Origin: Saprospiraceae bacterium | Lineage (GTDB): Bacteria; Bacteroidota; Bacteroidia; Chitinophagales; Saprospiraceae | Direction: 5' to 3' | DNA length: 64,000 bases | NCBI GenBank assembly: GCA_020630495.1 | Contig: JAHDBH010000002.1 | Coordinates: forward strand, 3,273-67,272 | Shown here: positions 39,102-49,892 of the stretch, in pieces | How the letters are laid out: every line of letters begins with the position of its first letter | Numbering within the stretch: position 1 is the stretch's first letter | Notes under the pieces: model-generated | Databases searched by the model: none | What the model saw: only the letters and a program-made list of their open reading frames with translations | What the model was told of the DNA's origin: nothing | Program-made: the position numbers and the translations under genes

Positions 39102-40490
39102 ATGAAAACCAGACTGGTAGTGTGGGGAGAAAACGAGGCCAATGAGAAACTACTCATTACCGCCGAGCTCAAAGCCGCAGAAAACAAGGTAGAAATATGC
39201 AGTATTCCTGAATCTATAGCAACACAGGAACTGCATCAAGCCCTCATGAATGACTGGCGCAGCGGCAAAGACGTAGAGCTGCCCAGCGGATACCAGCAGA
39301 TTTCTCGACCTCTCAGCCTCACTGAAGGTCTCCTACCTGATCATCTTAAAGCACTCCGCACTGATGTACTGACGCGTGCCCAGACCGAGTGGCACTTTGT
39401 CGTCCTGTCTCACAAGCTCAGTCGCGCCTACCAAAGTGAAATAAGCGATCTCAAGGAGCGTGTGGACAACCTAGAAGGATGGGAAGATAGCATCTGGGAA
39501 GAGCTCAAAGAGTTTTGGAAAAAAGTCCAGGATCAGGTGCGGGAAAAAAATCTCTTCTGGGATCACTTTCGCGATCTAAGAGAACAGACAGATAGCCTGT
39601 TCGCTGATCTCAAGACTCGCCGCAAGGCCATGGATGAAATCTTCGACCAAAAATCTAAGGAGAACTTGACCAAGTTCTCTGGAATGCTCGAAGATCTGGA
39701 AACGAAAATCGAGAAAGGTCTCGGTATGCAACCAATCTTTCAGCAGCTCAAAGAATTGCAGTTTAAGATAAAAGACCATGACTTTACACGCGGTGATCGC
39801 AACAAGATATGGAAGCGGATCGATAAGAACTTTAAGTCCGTCAAGGCCAAGATGTTTGGTGAAGATGGGAAGAGTCGCAGCACATCCATAGATCGACTCA
39901 CTAAGCGATATGAAGGTCTCGTGTCAGCAATAGACCGTATGGAGCGATCTATCCAGCGCGACGAAAAAGATCTCACTTACGAGACTAAGCGAATGGAGCA
40001 AAGCGAGGGACAGCTAGAAAATCAGATCCGAGCCGCTAAGCTTGGTATGATCCAAGAGCGGATCAGGAGCAAGCGTGAAAAGCTCGATGACATGACTAAG
40101 ACTAAAGGGCATCTAGCTACCAAAATCGCCAAAGAGCAACAGCGCGAAGAGCAGCGAAAAGAGAACGAGATCATCAAACAAAAGCAAGAAGAGCTCAAGA
40201 AGCAGGTCCAACGTGACATCCAATCAGCTCGCGCCGAACTAGAAGGCGATCAAAAAATCATCTCGGCCGCTGCTCAGATAAAAGATGCCCAGCCCAGCCC
40301 CAAGGCCAAGGATAAAACCAAATCCGAGGCTACGCCAAAAGCATCTACCAAGAAGTCAAACCCTAAGCAGACCTCCGATACTACCTCCTCTACCTCCAGC
40401 AAGAATAGCGCGAGCAATGGAGTCCAAAGTAATCTAGTAAAGACCGCTGCGACTATATCTCTTATCCTTAGCGATACCGATACGGAATAA
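39102..40490 (+). CDS. Coiled-coil protein, possibly DUF349-like, hypothetical
   Basis: Trp/Phe-rich segments LFWDHFRDLREQTDSLFADLK and RGDRNKIWKRIDKNFKSVKAKMFG; low-complexity Ser/Lys tail. Confidence 0.65.
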   Translation: MKTRLVVWGENEANEKLLITAELKAAENKVEICSIPESIATQELHQALMNDWRSGKDVELPSGYQQISRPLSLTEGLLPDHLKALRTDVLTRAQTEWHFVVLSHKLSRAYQSEISDLKERVDNLEGWEDSIWEELKEFWKKVQDQVREKNLFWDHFRDLREQTDSLFADLKTRRKAMDEIFDQKSKENLTKFSGMLEDLETKIEKGLGMQPIFQQLKELQFKIKDHDFTRGDRNKIWKRIDKNFKSVKAKMFGEDGKSRSTSIDRLTKRYEGLVSAIDRMERSIQRDEKDLTYETKRMEQSEGQLENQIRAAKLGMIQERIRSKREKLDDMTKTKGHLATKIAKEQQREEQRKENEIIKQKQEELKKQVQRDIQSARAELEGDQKIISAAAQIKDAQPSPKAKDKTKSEATPKASTKKSNPKQTSDTTSSTSSKNSASNGVQSNLVKTAATISLILSDTDTE

Positions 40491-40537
40491 TTCTGGTATC
40501 CCTGAGACTCTGACTTCTCGGGAGATTGTCAGCACAT

Positions 40538-40577
40538 AAAAAGGGAGACTCCTCGATGGTAGGAGCCTCCCTTTTTT
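40538..40577. terminator. Bidirectional Rho-independent terminator
   Basis: AAAAAGGGAGACTCCT-CGATGGT-AGGAGCCTCCCTTTTTT between convergent genes. Confidence 0.88.
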
Positions 40578-40620
40578 ATTACACAAGCCATCATACTATA
40601 TTGATAGCTGATCTGCTCAT

Positions 40621-43600
40621 CTATTCTATAATGGCAGACTTCACAGCTCGCTGATCTGTGGTAGTGACGCTATAGTAGAGCATACCACGATATCCGCCTA
40701 GATCAGCAGAGGTAATCCTTAAAGTATGGTGGCCAGCATCATAAGCACCGTCCTTCCTGTAGAGCTCTACACCCTGTGCTGTGTAGATCACAAAGCTGGC
40801 GCGAGCGGCTTTCTCCATGCGGAAGGCGAAGTAGCTGAACTCACCAAATGGATTGGGACTGTTAGGAAAGAGGAATATCCCTTGATCCTTATCATCCTCA
40901 CTGATTGATCTATCTGTAGCTATAGGCTCATCCCTTAGAGCATTGCTACAAGAAAGTGTAAGTGTTACATTATCAAGATCCCAGGCATTGATCGGAATGT
41001 CCTCATTACCACTTGTGCAGTAGGGCAATAGTTCAAACATAAATTCGGCAGATCCATCAACCGTCATTTCATCTACACTACCAAAATCAAAACTTTCCAG
41101 CGTCCAATCTACGGTGGTCTCGATATCAATTTCTCTAAAGATCTCCACGCCATCTCTCAGGATGCGAATACCATATAATGTAGGACGATCATTCTCACCG
41201 CTCGTGCCACCTAGCCAATCAAAAATCTCAGGAGCCGCCTCCCAAAAGTCAAGTCTATCAATCCTCACCTTATTATCCCCTACTGCATTGACCGTCACTG
41301 AAAATCTCACAGCCCTTGCAGAATTCTCTACATAGTCGCAGCCATCCAGAGATGACACGCACATCGCACGGGTACTATCAGGACCGAGCGTACAGGAGTG
41401 TCGATTCCGCTGAGGATCTAGTCGGAAGATATTACTCACTTCGATCTCTGCACAACTGATTCCATCAAAGTCCAATACTTGAAACTCATCGTAGACCTTA
41501 GTCTGACCAGCACTAGCCTCACAGTCATTGAGATCCCAGAGGAGCTGGGTTGATTCTGGGACAAATACAGATATCTTCATTGTATCCGTACAGGTCTCCG
41601 TGCTGTCTGTCAGTGTAGCTACTAGGATAGCGCATCCTGCAGCGGCTTCGTCGTCGCTCAGCACATAGGTAGACATAGGATCACTGCGGTCAGAGAAAGT
41701 ACCAGTACCACCAGTCCATGCAAATGTCCCACATCCTGCAAATCTACCTTCTAGAAATGCTGTCTCATCAGGCGTACCGAGCTCTTGATCAGGGCCAGCT
41801 CGCAAGCTACCACAGTCAACTCCAGCTACAGTAATGACTAGCGATGCCTCATCAGAGCCCTCGCAGGATTCATCAGAGACACCCAATAGAGTCACAAAGT
41901 AGGTGCCAGGAATGGCATAAGTATGAGTAGGATTTACCTCTGTACTGCTGTTACCATCGCCAAAGTCCCATAGGAACCTATCTGCCCCTACAGAAAGATT
42001 AGTAAACTGGATCTCATCACCTAGGCATGTCGTCTCCGATTCTATCTGTGCATCTACACTGAGAGGCTCCAGCTGAAAATCAAATTTGAAGACGGCTATA
42101 TTGCAATTGGTAGAGTTATTAGTCTCAGATACCACTCCTGGAGTCACAGGGAAATCAGAGAACCCACCACATCCGGAGCATACAGCCTGATATACTATAC
42201 CCCGCTTATCAAATCTGCTGGTGCCGCCGTCTACATGCTCCGCAGCCAGTCCACCTCCGATATAGCTGCCATACGTAAGACTTCTTGCCTCAGGCTCGAG
42301 TACCATGAGATAAAAGTCACTACCATCTGTCGTGCTCTGAAAGGCATCGCTCGTAAGCGGCATTCCATTAATATCATCTGCACTATTGGTCAGGCCTCCC
42401 CATGCAGAAAGGTATATTCTACTGCAATTATCTATGAGAAAGGCAGTCGGTACTAAGCGACCACGTATCCCGCCTGATCCATTACCTAGCTGCGTAGACC
42501 ATATACTTTCAGATAAGTCCGCACTGAGCTTCTGAAGATATAGTGAGCTAGAAGGCACAGAGTATACGTCATCAGATATGGGGTAAGCTCCTCGAGCACT
42601 CTGACCTACTGCGTACACATTGCCTTCAGCATCTAGATCCAGTAGATATCCATAGTCTTCATTAGTAGTACCTAGAAAAGTGGACGCCATGAGTTCACTA
42701 CCATCAGCTGATAGCCTAGATACAAATGCATCTGCAGGGCCACCAGTGTAATTCGTTTTAAACGCCCCCTCTGTAGTAGGGAATTCAGATCCCATCGCCC
42801 ACCCCTGGACATACACACTCTGGTCAGATTCTGCAATCCGGACAGATATCCCGGCTTGGTCATCTTCTCCACCCAGATAGGTAGCCCATATCATAGAGCT
42901 CATATCCTTGCTCAGCTTAAAGACGCAGGCATCCTGCTCTGTCCCTGGATCCAATACTTCATCATATGCTCCCGCAGTCACAGGGAAATCAGGCGAATCT
43001 GTAGAGCTCACCACCACAACATTGTCATCTTGGTCTAAGATGATCTCACCGCGAAACGCGTCTCCATAATTTTGATTGACTGGTGATATCAGATTGAGAC
43101 CATCTGTCTCAGAACCGCCTACATATGTACTCGCAATCAACTCCGTACCATCTTCGCTCAGCGTGACCAGGCCTATATCCACACCCACTCTGTAGGTGAT
43201 GCTAGAGACGTCCTGAAAGTCTCCACCATTAAAACTTCTGTCGTAGCTATTTTCCAGGGTAGGCCAATCGGATGATCCTACGGATCCCATGACCACCAGC
43301 TGGCCCTCACTATTTACGATCATACTATGAGGCGCATCTGCGCCATCACCACCTATGAAGGTGGAGTAAATCAGCGTGGTGCCATCTTCGCTAAATTTGC
43401 TGATACTGACATCCGTATCACCGCCGCCGCGAGCTGTCTGAAAGGCCCCAGGTGTGGTGGGATAATTACCAAAAGCCACTCCGCCGCCATAGGTATTACT
43501 CTCATCATCAAATGTAGCTGTGAAGCCCCAGTTATCACCCGTGGCACCAGAGAAACTGGCAAACACAAGCTCGGGATCTATGATCAGCGGTACATCAGGA

Positions 43601-44364
43601 TTTACATGTCCCGTCACGTTATAGGTCACCACATTTCCCTGTAGTACGTATTCACACTCGATAGGATCCATCATCTGGGCGTCCTGATAGGCAACAGGTG
43701 CTCTCTCTATGACCTCATCGACCGATGTGCTCACATGCAGATCTCCATTGATGATACTCAGTCCATCAGTTCCTACATAGCGGATTTGTATATCCCTGAG
43801 GTCGGCTCCTGGTGCTACCACATAGTCATACTTCAGACCACCGTCTTTATTGTAAAAGCGCAGATCTATTCCTTCATAGAGATTTACATATTGGATCTCT
43901 TCGTAGACCTGTACACGTGATGCCCATTTGTCAGGATCACTTCCCAAAAAGTAATTTACGTAGTGATCAGCCGGCTTTTTCGCGACAGCGAGCGTGTGGT
44001 CATGCGGATTTACAAATTCCATATAGTAGTTATGACCTCTGACCTGATTCAGGGACTCTGCGGTGCTATGGCTATGATCGTGCTCTATAAGTCCACTAGA
44101 AGTGTGGGCATGACCGTGATTGTCAGCTTTCTGCACCAGCTGGACGGCTATACGATCCTTCTCTAGCGTCATCATGGCTCCAGGCGCTTCCATTTTGTAA
44201 AGCACTTCGGCTGGCCACTGGCCTTTATTTTCTATAAACTGATAAGGGCTTCCCTCGATTTCCTGCACGGTCATAGTCCCTTTCGGGAAAATGCCTGGCA
44301 GGACCACAAAGGCCATGGAAAATACAGAAAGAGGAAGCAAAAGAAGGATGGATCTCCTGATCAT
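40621..44364 (-). CDS. SBBP/beta-propeller and PKD-domain T9SS-secreted protein
   Basis: N-terminal YQFIENKGQWPAEVLYKMEAPGA; repeated STFIGG-type motifs; PKD WDFGDGNSSTEVNPTHTYAIPGTYFVTL; C-terminal LFPNSPNPFGEFSYFAF. Confidence 0.85.
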   Translation of the reverse strand: MIRRSILLLLPLSVFSMAFVVLPGIFPKGTMTVQEIEGSPYQFIENKGQWPAEVLYKMEAPGAMMTLEKDRIAVQLVQKADNHGHAHTSSGLIEHDHSHSTAESLNQVRGHNYYMEFVNPHDHTLAVAKKPADHYVNYFLGSDPDKWASRVQVYEEIQYVNLYEGIDLRFYNKDGGLKYDYVVAPGADLRDIQIRYVGTDGLSIINGDLHVSTSVDEVIERAPVAYQDAQMMDPIECEYVLQGNVVTYNVTGHVNPDVPLIIDPELVFASFSGATGDNWGFTATFDDESNTYGGGVAFGNYPTTPGAFQTARGGGDTDVSISKFSEDGTTLIYSTFIGGDGADAPHSMIVNSEGQLVVMGSVGSSDWPTLENSYDRSFNGGDFQDVSSITYRVGVDIGLVTLSEDGTELIASTYVGGSETDGLNLISPVNQNYGDAFRGEIILDQDDNVVVVSSTDSPDFPVTAGAYDEVLDPGTEQDACVFKLSKDMSSMIWATYLGGEDDQAGISVRIAESDQSVYVQGWAMGSEFPTTEGAFKTNYTGGPADAFVSRLSADGSELMASTFLGTTNEDYGYLLDLDAEGNVYAVGQSARGAYPISDDVYSVPSSSLYLQKLSADLSESIWSTQLGNGSGGIRGRLVPTAFLIDNCSRIYLSAWGGLTNSADDINGMPLTSDAFQSTTDGSDFYLMVLEPEARSLTYGSYIGGGLAAEHVDGGTSRFDKRGIVYQAVCSGCGGFSDFPVTPGVVSETNNSTNCNIAVFKFDFQLEPLSVDAQIESETTCLGDEIQFTNLSVGADRFLWDFGDGNSSTEVNPTHTYAIPGTYFVTLLGVSDESCEGSDEASLVITVAGVDCGSLRAGPDQELGTPDETAFLEGRFAGCGTFAWTGGTGTFSDRSDPMSTYVLSDDEAAAGCAILVATLTDSTETCTDTMKISVFVPESTQLLWDLNDCEASAGQTKVYDEFQVLDFDGISCAEIEVSNIFRLDPQRNRHSCTLGPDSTRAMCVSSLDGCDYVENSARAVRFSVTVNAVGDNKVRIDRLDFWEAAPEIFDWLGGTSGENDRPTLYGIRILRDGVEIFREIDIETTVDWTLESFDFGSVDEMTVDGSAEFMFELLPYCTSGNEDIPINAWDLDNVTLTLSCSNALRDEPIATDRSISEDDKDQGIFLFPNSPNPFGEFSYFAFRMEKAARASFVIYTAQGVELYRKDGAYDAGHHTLRITSADLGGYRGMLYYSVTTTDQRAVKSAIIE
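44277..44293 (+). repeat. GAAA-hairpin motif copy 9
   Basis: TCCC-TTTC-GGGA-AAATG. Confidence 0.7.
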
Positions 44365-44446
44365 AGTGTATACATTGATTAGTTAAGGTCTGAAAGTACT
44401 ACAGAAAGACGACTATTGCGCGAGGCATGCTGCCTAGATGTCATAA

Positions 44447-44478
44447 AAAAGGGGGACTCTGTCCAGAATCCCCCTTTT
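44447..44478 (-). terminator. Rho-independent terminator downstream of the M36 gene
   Basis: AAAAGGGGGACTCTG-TC-CAGAATCCCCCTTTT; T-run on the minus strand. Confidence 0.88.
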
Positions 44479-44503
44479 ACGGTCGCTTGCTGCGCTAGTT
44501 TTA

Positions 44504-47500
44504 CTACTCGGCGATGACAAGTTTCCTTACTTCTTGACCAGTTTCTGTAGCGATGCGTACCATATATACACCTGTAGCCAGATCCTTTACTGGCATTTCT
44601 AGTCTTAGGCGGTCTTGTAGGAGGACCTTCTGAGACTGTAACTCTCTTCCATCTACTGTGAGTAGCGAGATATCCGCCGTCCCTTGCTCCTGTGCATCGA
44701 TCTGTATATGGACCACATCGGTAGCGGGATTAGGGAAGAGAGACCAGCTCACATCCTTTAGTTGATCGCTCGTACTTACAGTCAGATCAGAGTCAATGAT
44801 GATGCCTTTGCCTTCCCACTGAGCGCAGCCCTCGTCTCCATCATCACTGGTGACGCAGACTTGGCTCTGATATGCTAGCATATCCATGACTTCTACATCA
44901 TCAATCCACCAGCCCGTACCGCCTACGGTAGCATTAGTTCCAAATCGGTATCTGATAAGTACATCCTCTCCTTTCCAGTCGCTCAAGTCTACAAATACGT
45001 CTTCCCATCCATCACTCGTACCCGTAAATGCCTCAAGATTAGGGATCACAAATGTGCTGTAGTCTACTGGTGATGGATAACCATTTCTGAAAGTCTGGCT
45101 TACATCTACAAATGTCCAAGTAGTCCCTCCATCTGGAGATATCTCTATGACTCCGCCGTCAAATCCTGCTTGTGTCTCATAGTTAGTCCAGAAGCGGAGC
45201 ACGGGGTTATCTACATCCAGCGATATCGGCTCAAATAAGAAGGCCGCCGCATCAGACTCTGTCTCTAGATTAGGGATGAAGTAGGAAAACTCACCACTGT
45301 TAGATGTGAAATCATCTAGGAAAAAGATATTAGCTCCTGCGGAAGAGGGAAGATCTGGCAACCAGTTGTCTTCACCGTTCTCGAAGTCATCAATAAAGAG
45401 CGTAGTACTCATCCTCGTCTCTGGAGTAGATAGTGTGTATGTCAACTCGCGCTGCTCCTCTATCTCCATATCACCCAGATTCCAAGTGATGACATTGCCT
45501 GCGAGTGTGCCGCCATCGCTTATAGATCCATCAACTACTGTAGCACCCTCTGGCACATCCTCTGTGACAATCACATTAGTCGCTGCTTCAAATTTGTAAT
45601 TGGCTACTGACACGTTCACTTCTACTTCATCACCAGATGTGATGACGGCATCTGCGGACTTTGTTATCAGCATCTTTCCTAGACACGGCAAGAAGGTAGT
45701 AAAGTCCTCTGTCTGGTCATTTCTGTCATTGGAGCTTCCCTGATCCGAGAAAAATCCAAATCCTCTACGAGCGAAGGTGTTCCATATAAGGCAGAAATTT
45801 TCTCCGCCATTATTAGCTTGATCAGCATCTATGATAGCATCTCGACCATCTAGGAATCCAGGGCTACAGGACTGCATCTTCATACCATCCATGACGAGCT
45901 GGACTGCTATGGCGTTACCAGATTCCTTATTCCTCCAGTCAGCGTCATAGCCATGGACATCTACTAGGTTCCAGTAAAGATCCCAGAGGGTTCCAGCCCA
46001 CACTTCACCAAGTGGATGTGGCGCTCCTGTACCGATGATGTCTACATGAGTATTTGGATAGATTGCCATATCAGTGCTATAGGGAGCGGATCTGATACCA
46101 TTGCCTAGTACAGTACTGCTCGTAGCATAGTTGCCTATACCTCTGCGATCGGTACCCGCATCACCAGGCTCCACAGTGGTCACTAGAGTAAAGAAATCAC
46201 TCCAGCCCTCTCCCATCTGCTCATCATTGTTCAAGCAGCCAGAGGCTGACGGTCCACCAGTGAGTCGATTACTGATACCATGGCCGTACTCGTGTGCGAT
46301 AATACCATTATCAAAGCTACCCCCGAGCTGTGTAGCGCCACCGTCATCTACATCTTCAAATCTCATTACTACATTGACGCCATCTTCTACGAGCATCTTG
46401 ATTCTGCTACAATCAGAGTTTTGCAGCATCACTGCTGGTATAGTGATTCCCACACCAGATCCGTCAGATCCTCCAGCCATGTTGATTACTCCTTCTTCAA
46501 AGTTGCAGATGATGACACCTATGGCTCCAGCATCTTGAGCCTGACGAGCCTTGAGAGAAAAGAAGCATCCACCTCTATCCACAAATGCAATTTTACCAGC
46601 TACATCAGCTGCATTGATAAGAGGCTCACATCCAAAGGAGCCATTCTGTGTACCGTCATCCACTATAGCGAGTGATCCTTCTACAGCCACATCAGTGATA
46701 CCTGGACCCCAATCTGTAGGCAATCCTACTTCATAGCTCTGGGCTATCTCTTCTGGCGACGAACCAAAGAAAACACCAGAACTAGCATTCCAGAGAAACA
46801 TCTGCATGCGTCCGCTATTCCCATCTGGAGGAGTAGCAAAGTTGGCATTGTTAGTCCCAGACCCATCTAGACCTTCTGCGATGACGCGATCGTTTCCGTT
46901 TCCGCCAAACTCAAAGTTGGATCCTTGGAAATTACCTGCCTCCTCTGTAAATCCGTAGAGGTAGGTAAGATCGTGCATCATATTGTTCATGTAAAACAGA
47001 TTGGTGATCGCTGCGTCTAGCATACCTGATGGCTCGAGCGACTCATCATAGTTAAAATCAAATACTAGACCCTCACCGCCATCTGGCTGAGGTGCACTCA
47101 TGGTATTGTCACCAGCTTGATCGGCGTAAGCCGTCACATTGTTTCCCTGTGTCGTGGTATTTACAGTAGGCGTGCCACCATTAATAGTGGTATGCCACCC
47201 AAATGGCGAACTCTCAGGATACTGCAGATCAGTGACCATAGATCTCTCACCGTGCAGTGGACTCTCTGCAGGTAGTACAAATACGTTGTAAGTCGCTCCC
47301 ATGGCAGCTGCAGTAGCACTAGTGCTTTGATTCTGCGTCGATAGTCCCTGTGTATTCATGACCCGTGGCTGGCACTCAGCGGTGTGGCTGTGTGAATGAT
47401 CACCAGCGCTACACTTGACTGTGTAGTTGTATTTTGCTAAGATTGCTCCCGTGCTGGCATCCACCATGGCATTCCAGTAGTCTACGGAGCCACGCTGATC

Positions 47501-48031
47501 CATCTCTACATTCCATGCAAGTCTGACTGTCTCACCTACCGGGAAATAGACCGCGTGTACACGAATCTGACTTTCGCTGTAGGATGTAGGCTGATAGACG
47601 ATATCCAGCTCAGAGGATTTCTTAGCTTCTACAAGAGGCTCTCTAGAGTAGATACCGAGATCTTGACTTAGAAAATCCACCGCCGCCTGTGGCGTGATGC
47701 TCGGAGTAGTCTGGGTGACTCGTGCTGACAGTCCTGAGATAAACCTCGTGTAAGCGCTCAGCACACTTCTATCCTCAAGGATATTTACCGTGGTGATAGC
47801 GCCATATACGTCTATATCACCATACTGCTGCTGGAGATATACATGTGTCACGCCATTGTGCTTGCTCGTGTAGAGATCACTGACACGAGTATCCAGGAGA
47901 TCAGATGGTTCTAGACCCATATCTGCAGCATGCTCAGCCATATGCGCAGAAGCAATATCAGGCATGAGAGACTGTGCCGAGAGAAATGCTCCCAGACTGA
48001 GAAAAATACCAAAGAGTAGTTGTTTTTTCAT
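44504..48031 (-). CDS. M36-family (fungalysin-type) metallopeptidase with PA domain and T9SS sorting domain
   Basis: HEYGHGISNRLTGG zinc motif; PA-like KIAFVDRGGCFFSLKARQAQDAGAIGVII; C-terminal WSLFPNPATDVVHIQI. Signal peptide start MKKQLLFGIFLSLGAFLSAQ at 48031. Confidence 0.93.
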   Translation of the reverse strand: MKKQLLFGIFLSLGAFLSAQSLMPDIASAHMAEHAADMGLEPSDLLDTRVSDLYTSKHNGVTHVYLQQQYGDIDVYGAITTVNILEDRSVLSAYTRFISGLSARVTQTTPSITPQAAVDFLSQDLGIYSREPLVEAKKSSELDIVYQPTSYSESQIRVHAVYFPVGETVRLAWNVEMDQRGSVDYWNAMVDASTGAILAKYNYTVKCSAGDHSHSHTAECQPRVMNTQGLSTQNQSTSATAAAMGATYNVFVLPAESPLHGERSMVTDLQYPESSPFGWHTTINGGTPTVNTTTQGNNVTAYADQAGDNTMSAPQPDGGEGLVFDFNYDESLEPSGMLDAAITNLFYMNNMMHDLTYLYGFTEEAGNFQGSNFEFGGNGNDRVIAEGLDGSGTNNANFATPPDGNSGRMQMFLWNASSGVFFGSSPEEIAQSYEVGLPTDWGPGITDVAVEGSLAIVDDGTQNGSFGCEPLINAADVAGKIAFVDRGGCFFSLKARQAQDAGAIGVIICNFEEGVINMAGGSDGSGVGITIPAVMLQNSDCSRIKMLVEDGVNVVMRFEDVDDGGATQLGGSFDNGIIAHEYGHGISNRLTGGPSASGCLNNDEQMGEGWSDFFTLVTTVEPGDAGTDRRGIGNYATSSTVLGNGIRSAPYSTDMAIYPNTHVDIIGTGAPHPLGEVWAGTLWDLYWNLVDVHGYDADWRNKESGNAIAVQLVMDGMKMQSCSPGFLDGRDAIIDADQANNGGENFCLIWNTFARRGFGFFSDQGSSNDRNDQTEDFTTFLPCLGKMLITKSADAVITSGDEVEVNVSVANYKFEAATNVIVTEDVPEGATVVDGSISDGGTLAGNVITWNLGDMEIEEQRELTYTLSTPETRMSTTLFIDDFENGEDNWLPDLPSSAGANIFFLDDFTSNSGEFSYFIPNLETESDAAAFLFEPISLDVDNPVLRFWTNYETQAGFDGGVIEISPDGGTTWTFVDVSQTFRNGYPSPVDYSTFVIPNLEAFTGTSDGWEDVFVDLSDWKGEDVLIRYRFGTNATVGGTGWWIDDVEVMDMLAYQSQVCVTSDDGDEGCAQWEGKGIIIDSDLTVSTSDQLKDVSWSLFPNPATDVVHIQIDAQEQGTADISLLTVDGRELQSQKVLLQDRLRLEMPVKDLATGVYMVRIATETGQEVRKLVIAE

Positions 48032-48211
48032 TTCCTTGTTTGTTTGATCTGTAATGACCCAAAAGTAATATGCGAGTCCCAAGAATGCTTAAGGAATTGA
48101 AACTTCTGACCTGAGCGTCGCGGAGCTACCTATTTTGTACGTGTAGGCGAACCATACTATCTAGTAGGCATTTGGCTGACAAGCCTAGAGAAAAGCAACA
48201 TCTTTGCACCT

Positions 48212-48952
48212 GTGAAACAAGAAATCATCTGCGGTCGAAAGATCGTCATCGAGGCTCTTGAGCGCCGAGAGTCCATAGAAAAAGTCTATGTACAGAATCA
48301 ATTGCGAGGCGAAGAAGAAATCATCATACGCCGACTCTGTGCCGAGCAACTTATACCGCTCAAGGTAGTGCCACTAGAGAAGCTACGCCAGCTCACTACA
48401 GCTAATCATCAAGGTGTGGTCGCTCTCAGCTCAGCGGTACGCTATCAGAATCTAGAGGAGATCGTCCCTTGGGTATTTGAGCAAGGGCGCATACCTCTGA
48501 TCCTGCTCCTGGATCGCATCACAGACATACGCAATCTGGGTGCTATAGCGAGGAGTGCTGAGATCTTTGGTGTAGATGCGATCGTATACTCCATGAAGAA
48601 GTCTGCCGAGATCAATTCACATAGCATACGTATCTCAGCTGGCGCCCTGCTACAGATACCAGTGTGCAGAGTCAAGAATAGCGTGGATGCGCTGCAAGAG
48701 CTGCGCGCCAGTGGTCTCAAAGTCTATGCAAGCAGCCTAGAAACCGCCGATCCCATCTCATCTGTGGACTTTACAGATCCATGCGTGGTCATCATAGGTA
48801 GCGAAGACCACGGTATCAGTCGAGAAATCGCTGCTGCCGCTGACGGACTCTTTAAGATACCTCAAGTGGGCCAAACCGAATCCCTGAACGCCAGTGTGGC
48901 AGCCGGCGTTACCCTATACGAAATCATGAACCAAAGAGCAAATAATGCATAA
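48212..48952 (+). CDS. rlmB: 23S rRNA 2'-O-methyltransferase (RlmB/TrmH family)
   Basis: SpoU-family motifs DRITDIRNLGAIARSAEIF, IIGSEDHGIS, SLNASVAAGVTLYEI. Confidence 0.92.
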   Translation: MKQEIICGRKIVIEALERRESIEKVYVQNQLRGEEEIIIRRLCAEQLIPLKVVPLEKLRQLTTANHQGVVALSSAVRYQNLEEIVPWVFEQGRIPLILLLDRITDIRNLGAIARSAEIFGVDAIVYSMKKSAEINSHSIRISAGALLQIPVCRVKNSVDALQELRASGLKVYASSLETADPISSVDFTDPCVVIIGSEDHGISREIAAAADGLFKIPQVGQTESLNASVAAGVTLYEIMNQRANNA

Positions 48953-49889
48953 TATTACCTCCAGTCTGCGCAGTCTCCTCGCGCTACTTCTTGTCATCTC
49001 CCTAGCAGCTTGTAGTACGACTAAGTCCTCTACCGCTGACACTATCAAGCCTAGTACTAAGAAAGACGCTCCTCTAGAAAAGAGTCTCCTCTGGGAAATC
49101 AGTGGCAAGAACATCTCGCAGCCGAGTTATCTCTTTGGTACGATACATATCATAGATGCTGACAGATACTTTTTGCCGAAAGGCACCCTCGAAGCAATCG
49201 ACAATACAGATATTATGGTATTTGAGATAGATCTGGCTGATATGGAGGATATGGATCAGATCATGGGTCTACTCATGAGCGCTATGATGGAAGGTAATGT
49301 CACTATCAAAGATCTGGTGAGCGAAGAAGACTACGCTATGATCAGCAAGCACTTCTCTGACATGGGCTTACCCTTCATGATGCTCGAGCGCATCAAGCCG
49401 ATGTTTCTCAGCATGATGGGCGGAGATATAGATATGGGAAGTCTGCAATCTGGCGAGATGACAAGCTACGAACTCAAATTTGGCGAGATGGCCAAAAGCA
49501 AAGGCATGGAAACCGCTGGGCTCGAAACTATGGAATTTCAGATGAGCCTATTTGATAGTATTCCCTATGATGATCAGGCTGTGATGCTCGTAGAAAGCAT
49601 CAAGTCTGGCGGTGGCGAATCAGATCTCATGGAGAAGATGATGGATACTTATACCACTCAGGATGTGGATGCCCTGGCGGAGTTCATCACCAGCGAGAGC
49701 GGTGATGTAGCAGGATTTGAAGACAATCTGATCACTAAGCGCAATCACGCCTGGATACCACAGATCAAGAAACTCAGCGGAGATCGACCAGCATTCTATG
49801 CTGTGGGGGCAGGGCATCTAGGAGGCAAAGAAGGTGTGATACGACTACTGCGCCAGGAGGGCTATACTGTCCAGGCGATCAATAAGTAA
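48945..49889 (+). CDS. TraB/GumN-family protein
   Basis: LLWEISGKNISQPSYLFGTIHIID ... FYAVGAGHLGGKEGVIRLLRQEGYTV. Confidence 0.92.
   Translation: MHNITSSLRSLLALLLVISLAACSTTKSSTADTIKPSTKKDAPLEKSLLWEISGKNISQPSYLFGTIHIIDADRYFLPKGTLEAIDNTDIMVFEIDLADMEDMDQIMGLLMSAMMEGNVTIKDLVSEEDYAMISKHFSDMGLPFMMLERIKPMFLSMMGGDIDMGSLQSGEMTSYELKFGEMAKSKGMETAGLETMEFQMSLFDSIPYDDQAVMLVESIKSGGGESDLMEKMMDTYTTQDVDALAEFITSESGDVAGFEDNLITKRNHAWIPQIKKLSGDRPAFYAVGAGHLGGKEGVIRLLRQEGYTVQAINK
49169..49185 (-). repeat. GAAA-hairpin motif copy 10
   Basis: Plus strand CTTTT-TGCC-GAAA-GGCA. Confidence 0.7.
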
Positions 49890-49892
49890 ATC

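Noticed and set aside
39551-39566. GATCACTTTCGCGATC in the coiled-coil gene as a further hairpin-motif copy
   Set aside because: The base pair next to the core is an A/C mismatch and there is no A-run after it, so it fails the motif definition.
48234-48245. GGTCGAAAGATC in rlmB as a motif copy
   Set aside because: Needs a G:T pair and lacks the T-run before the stem.
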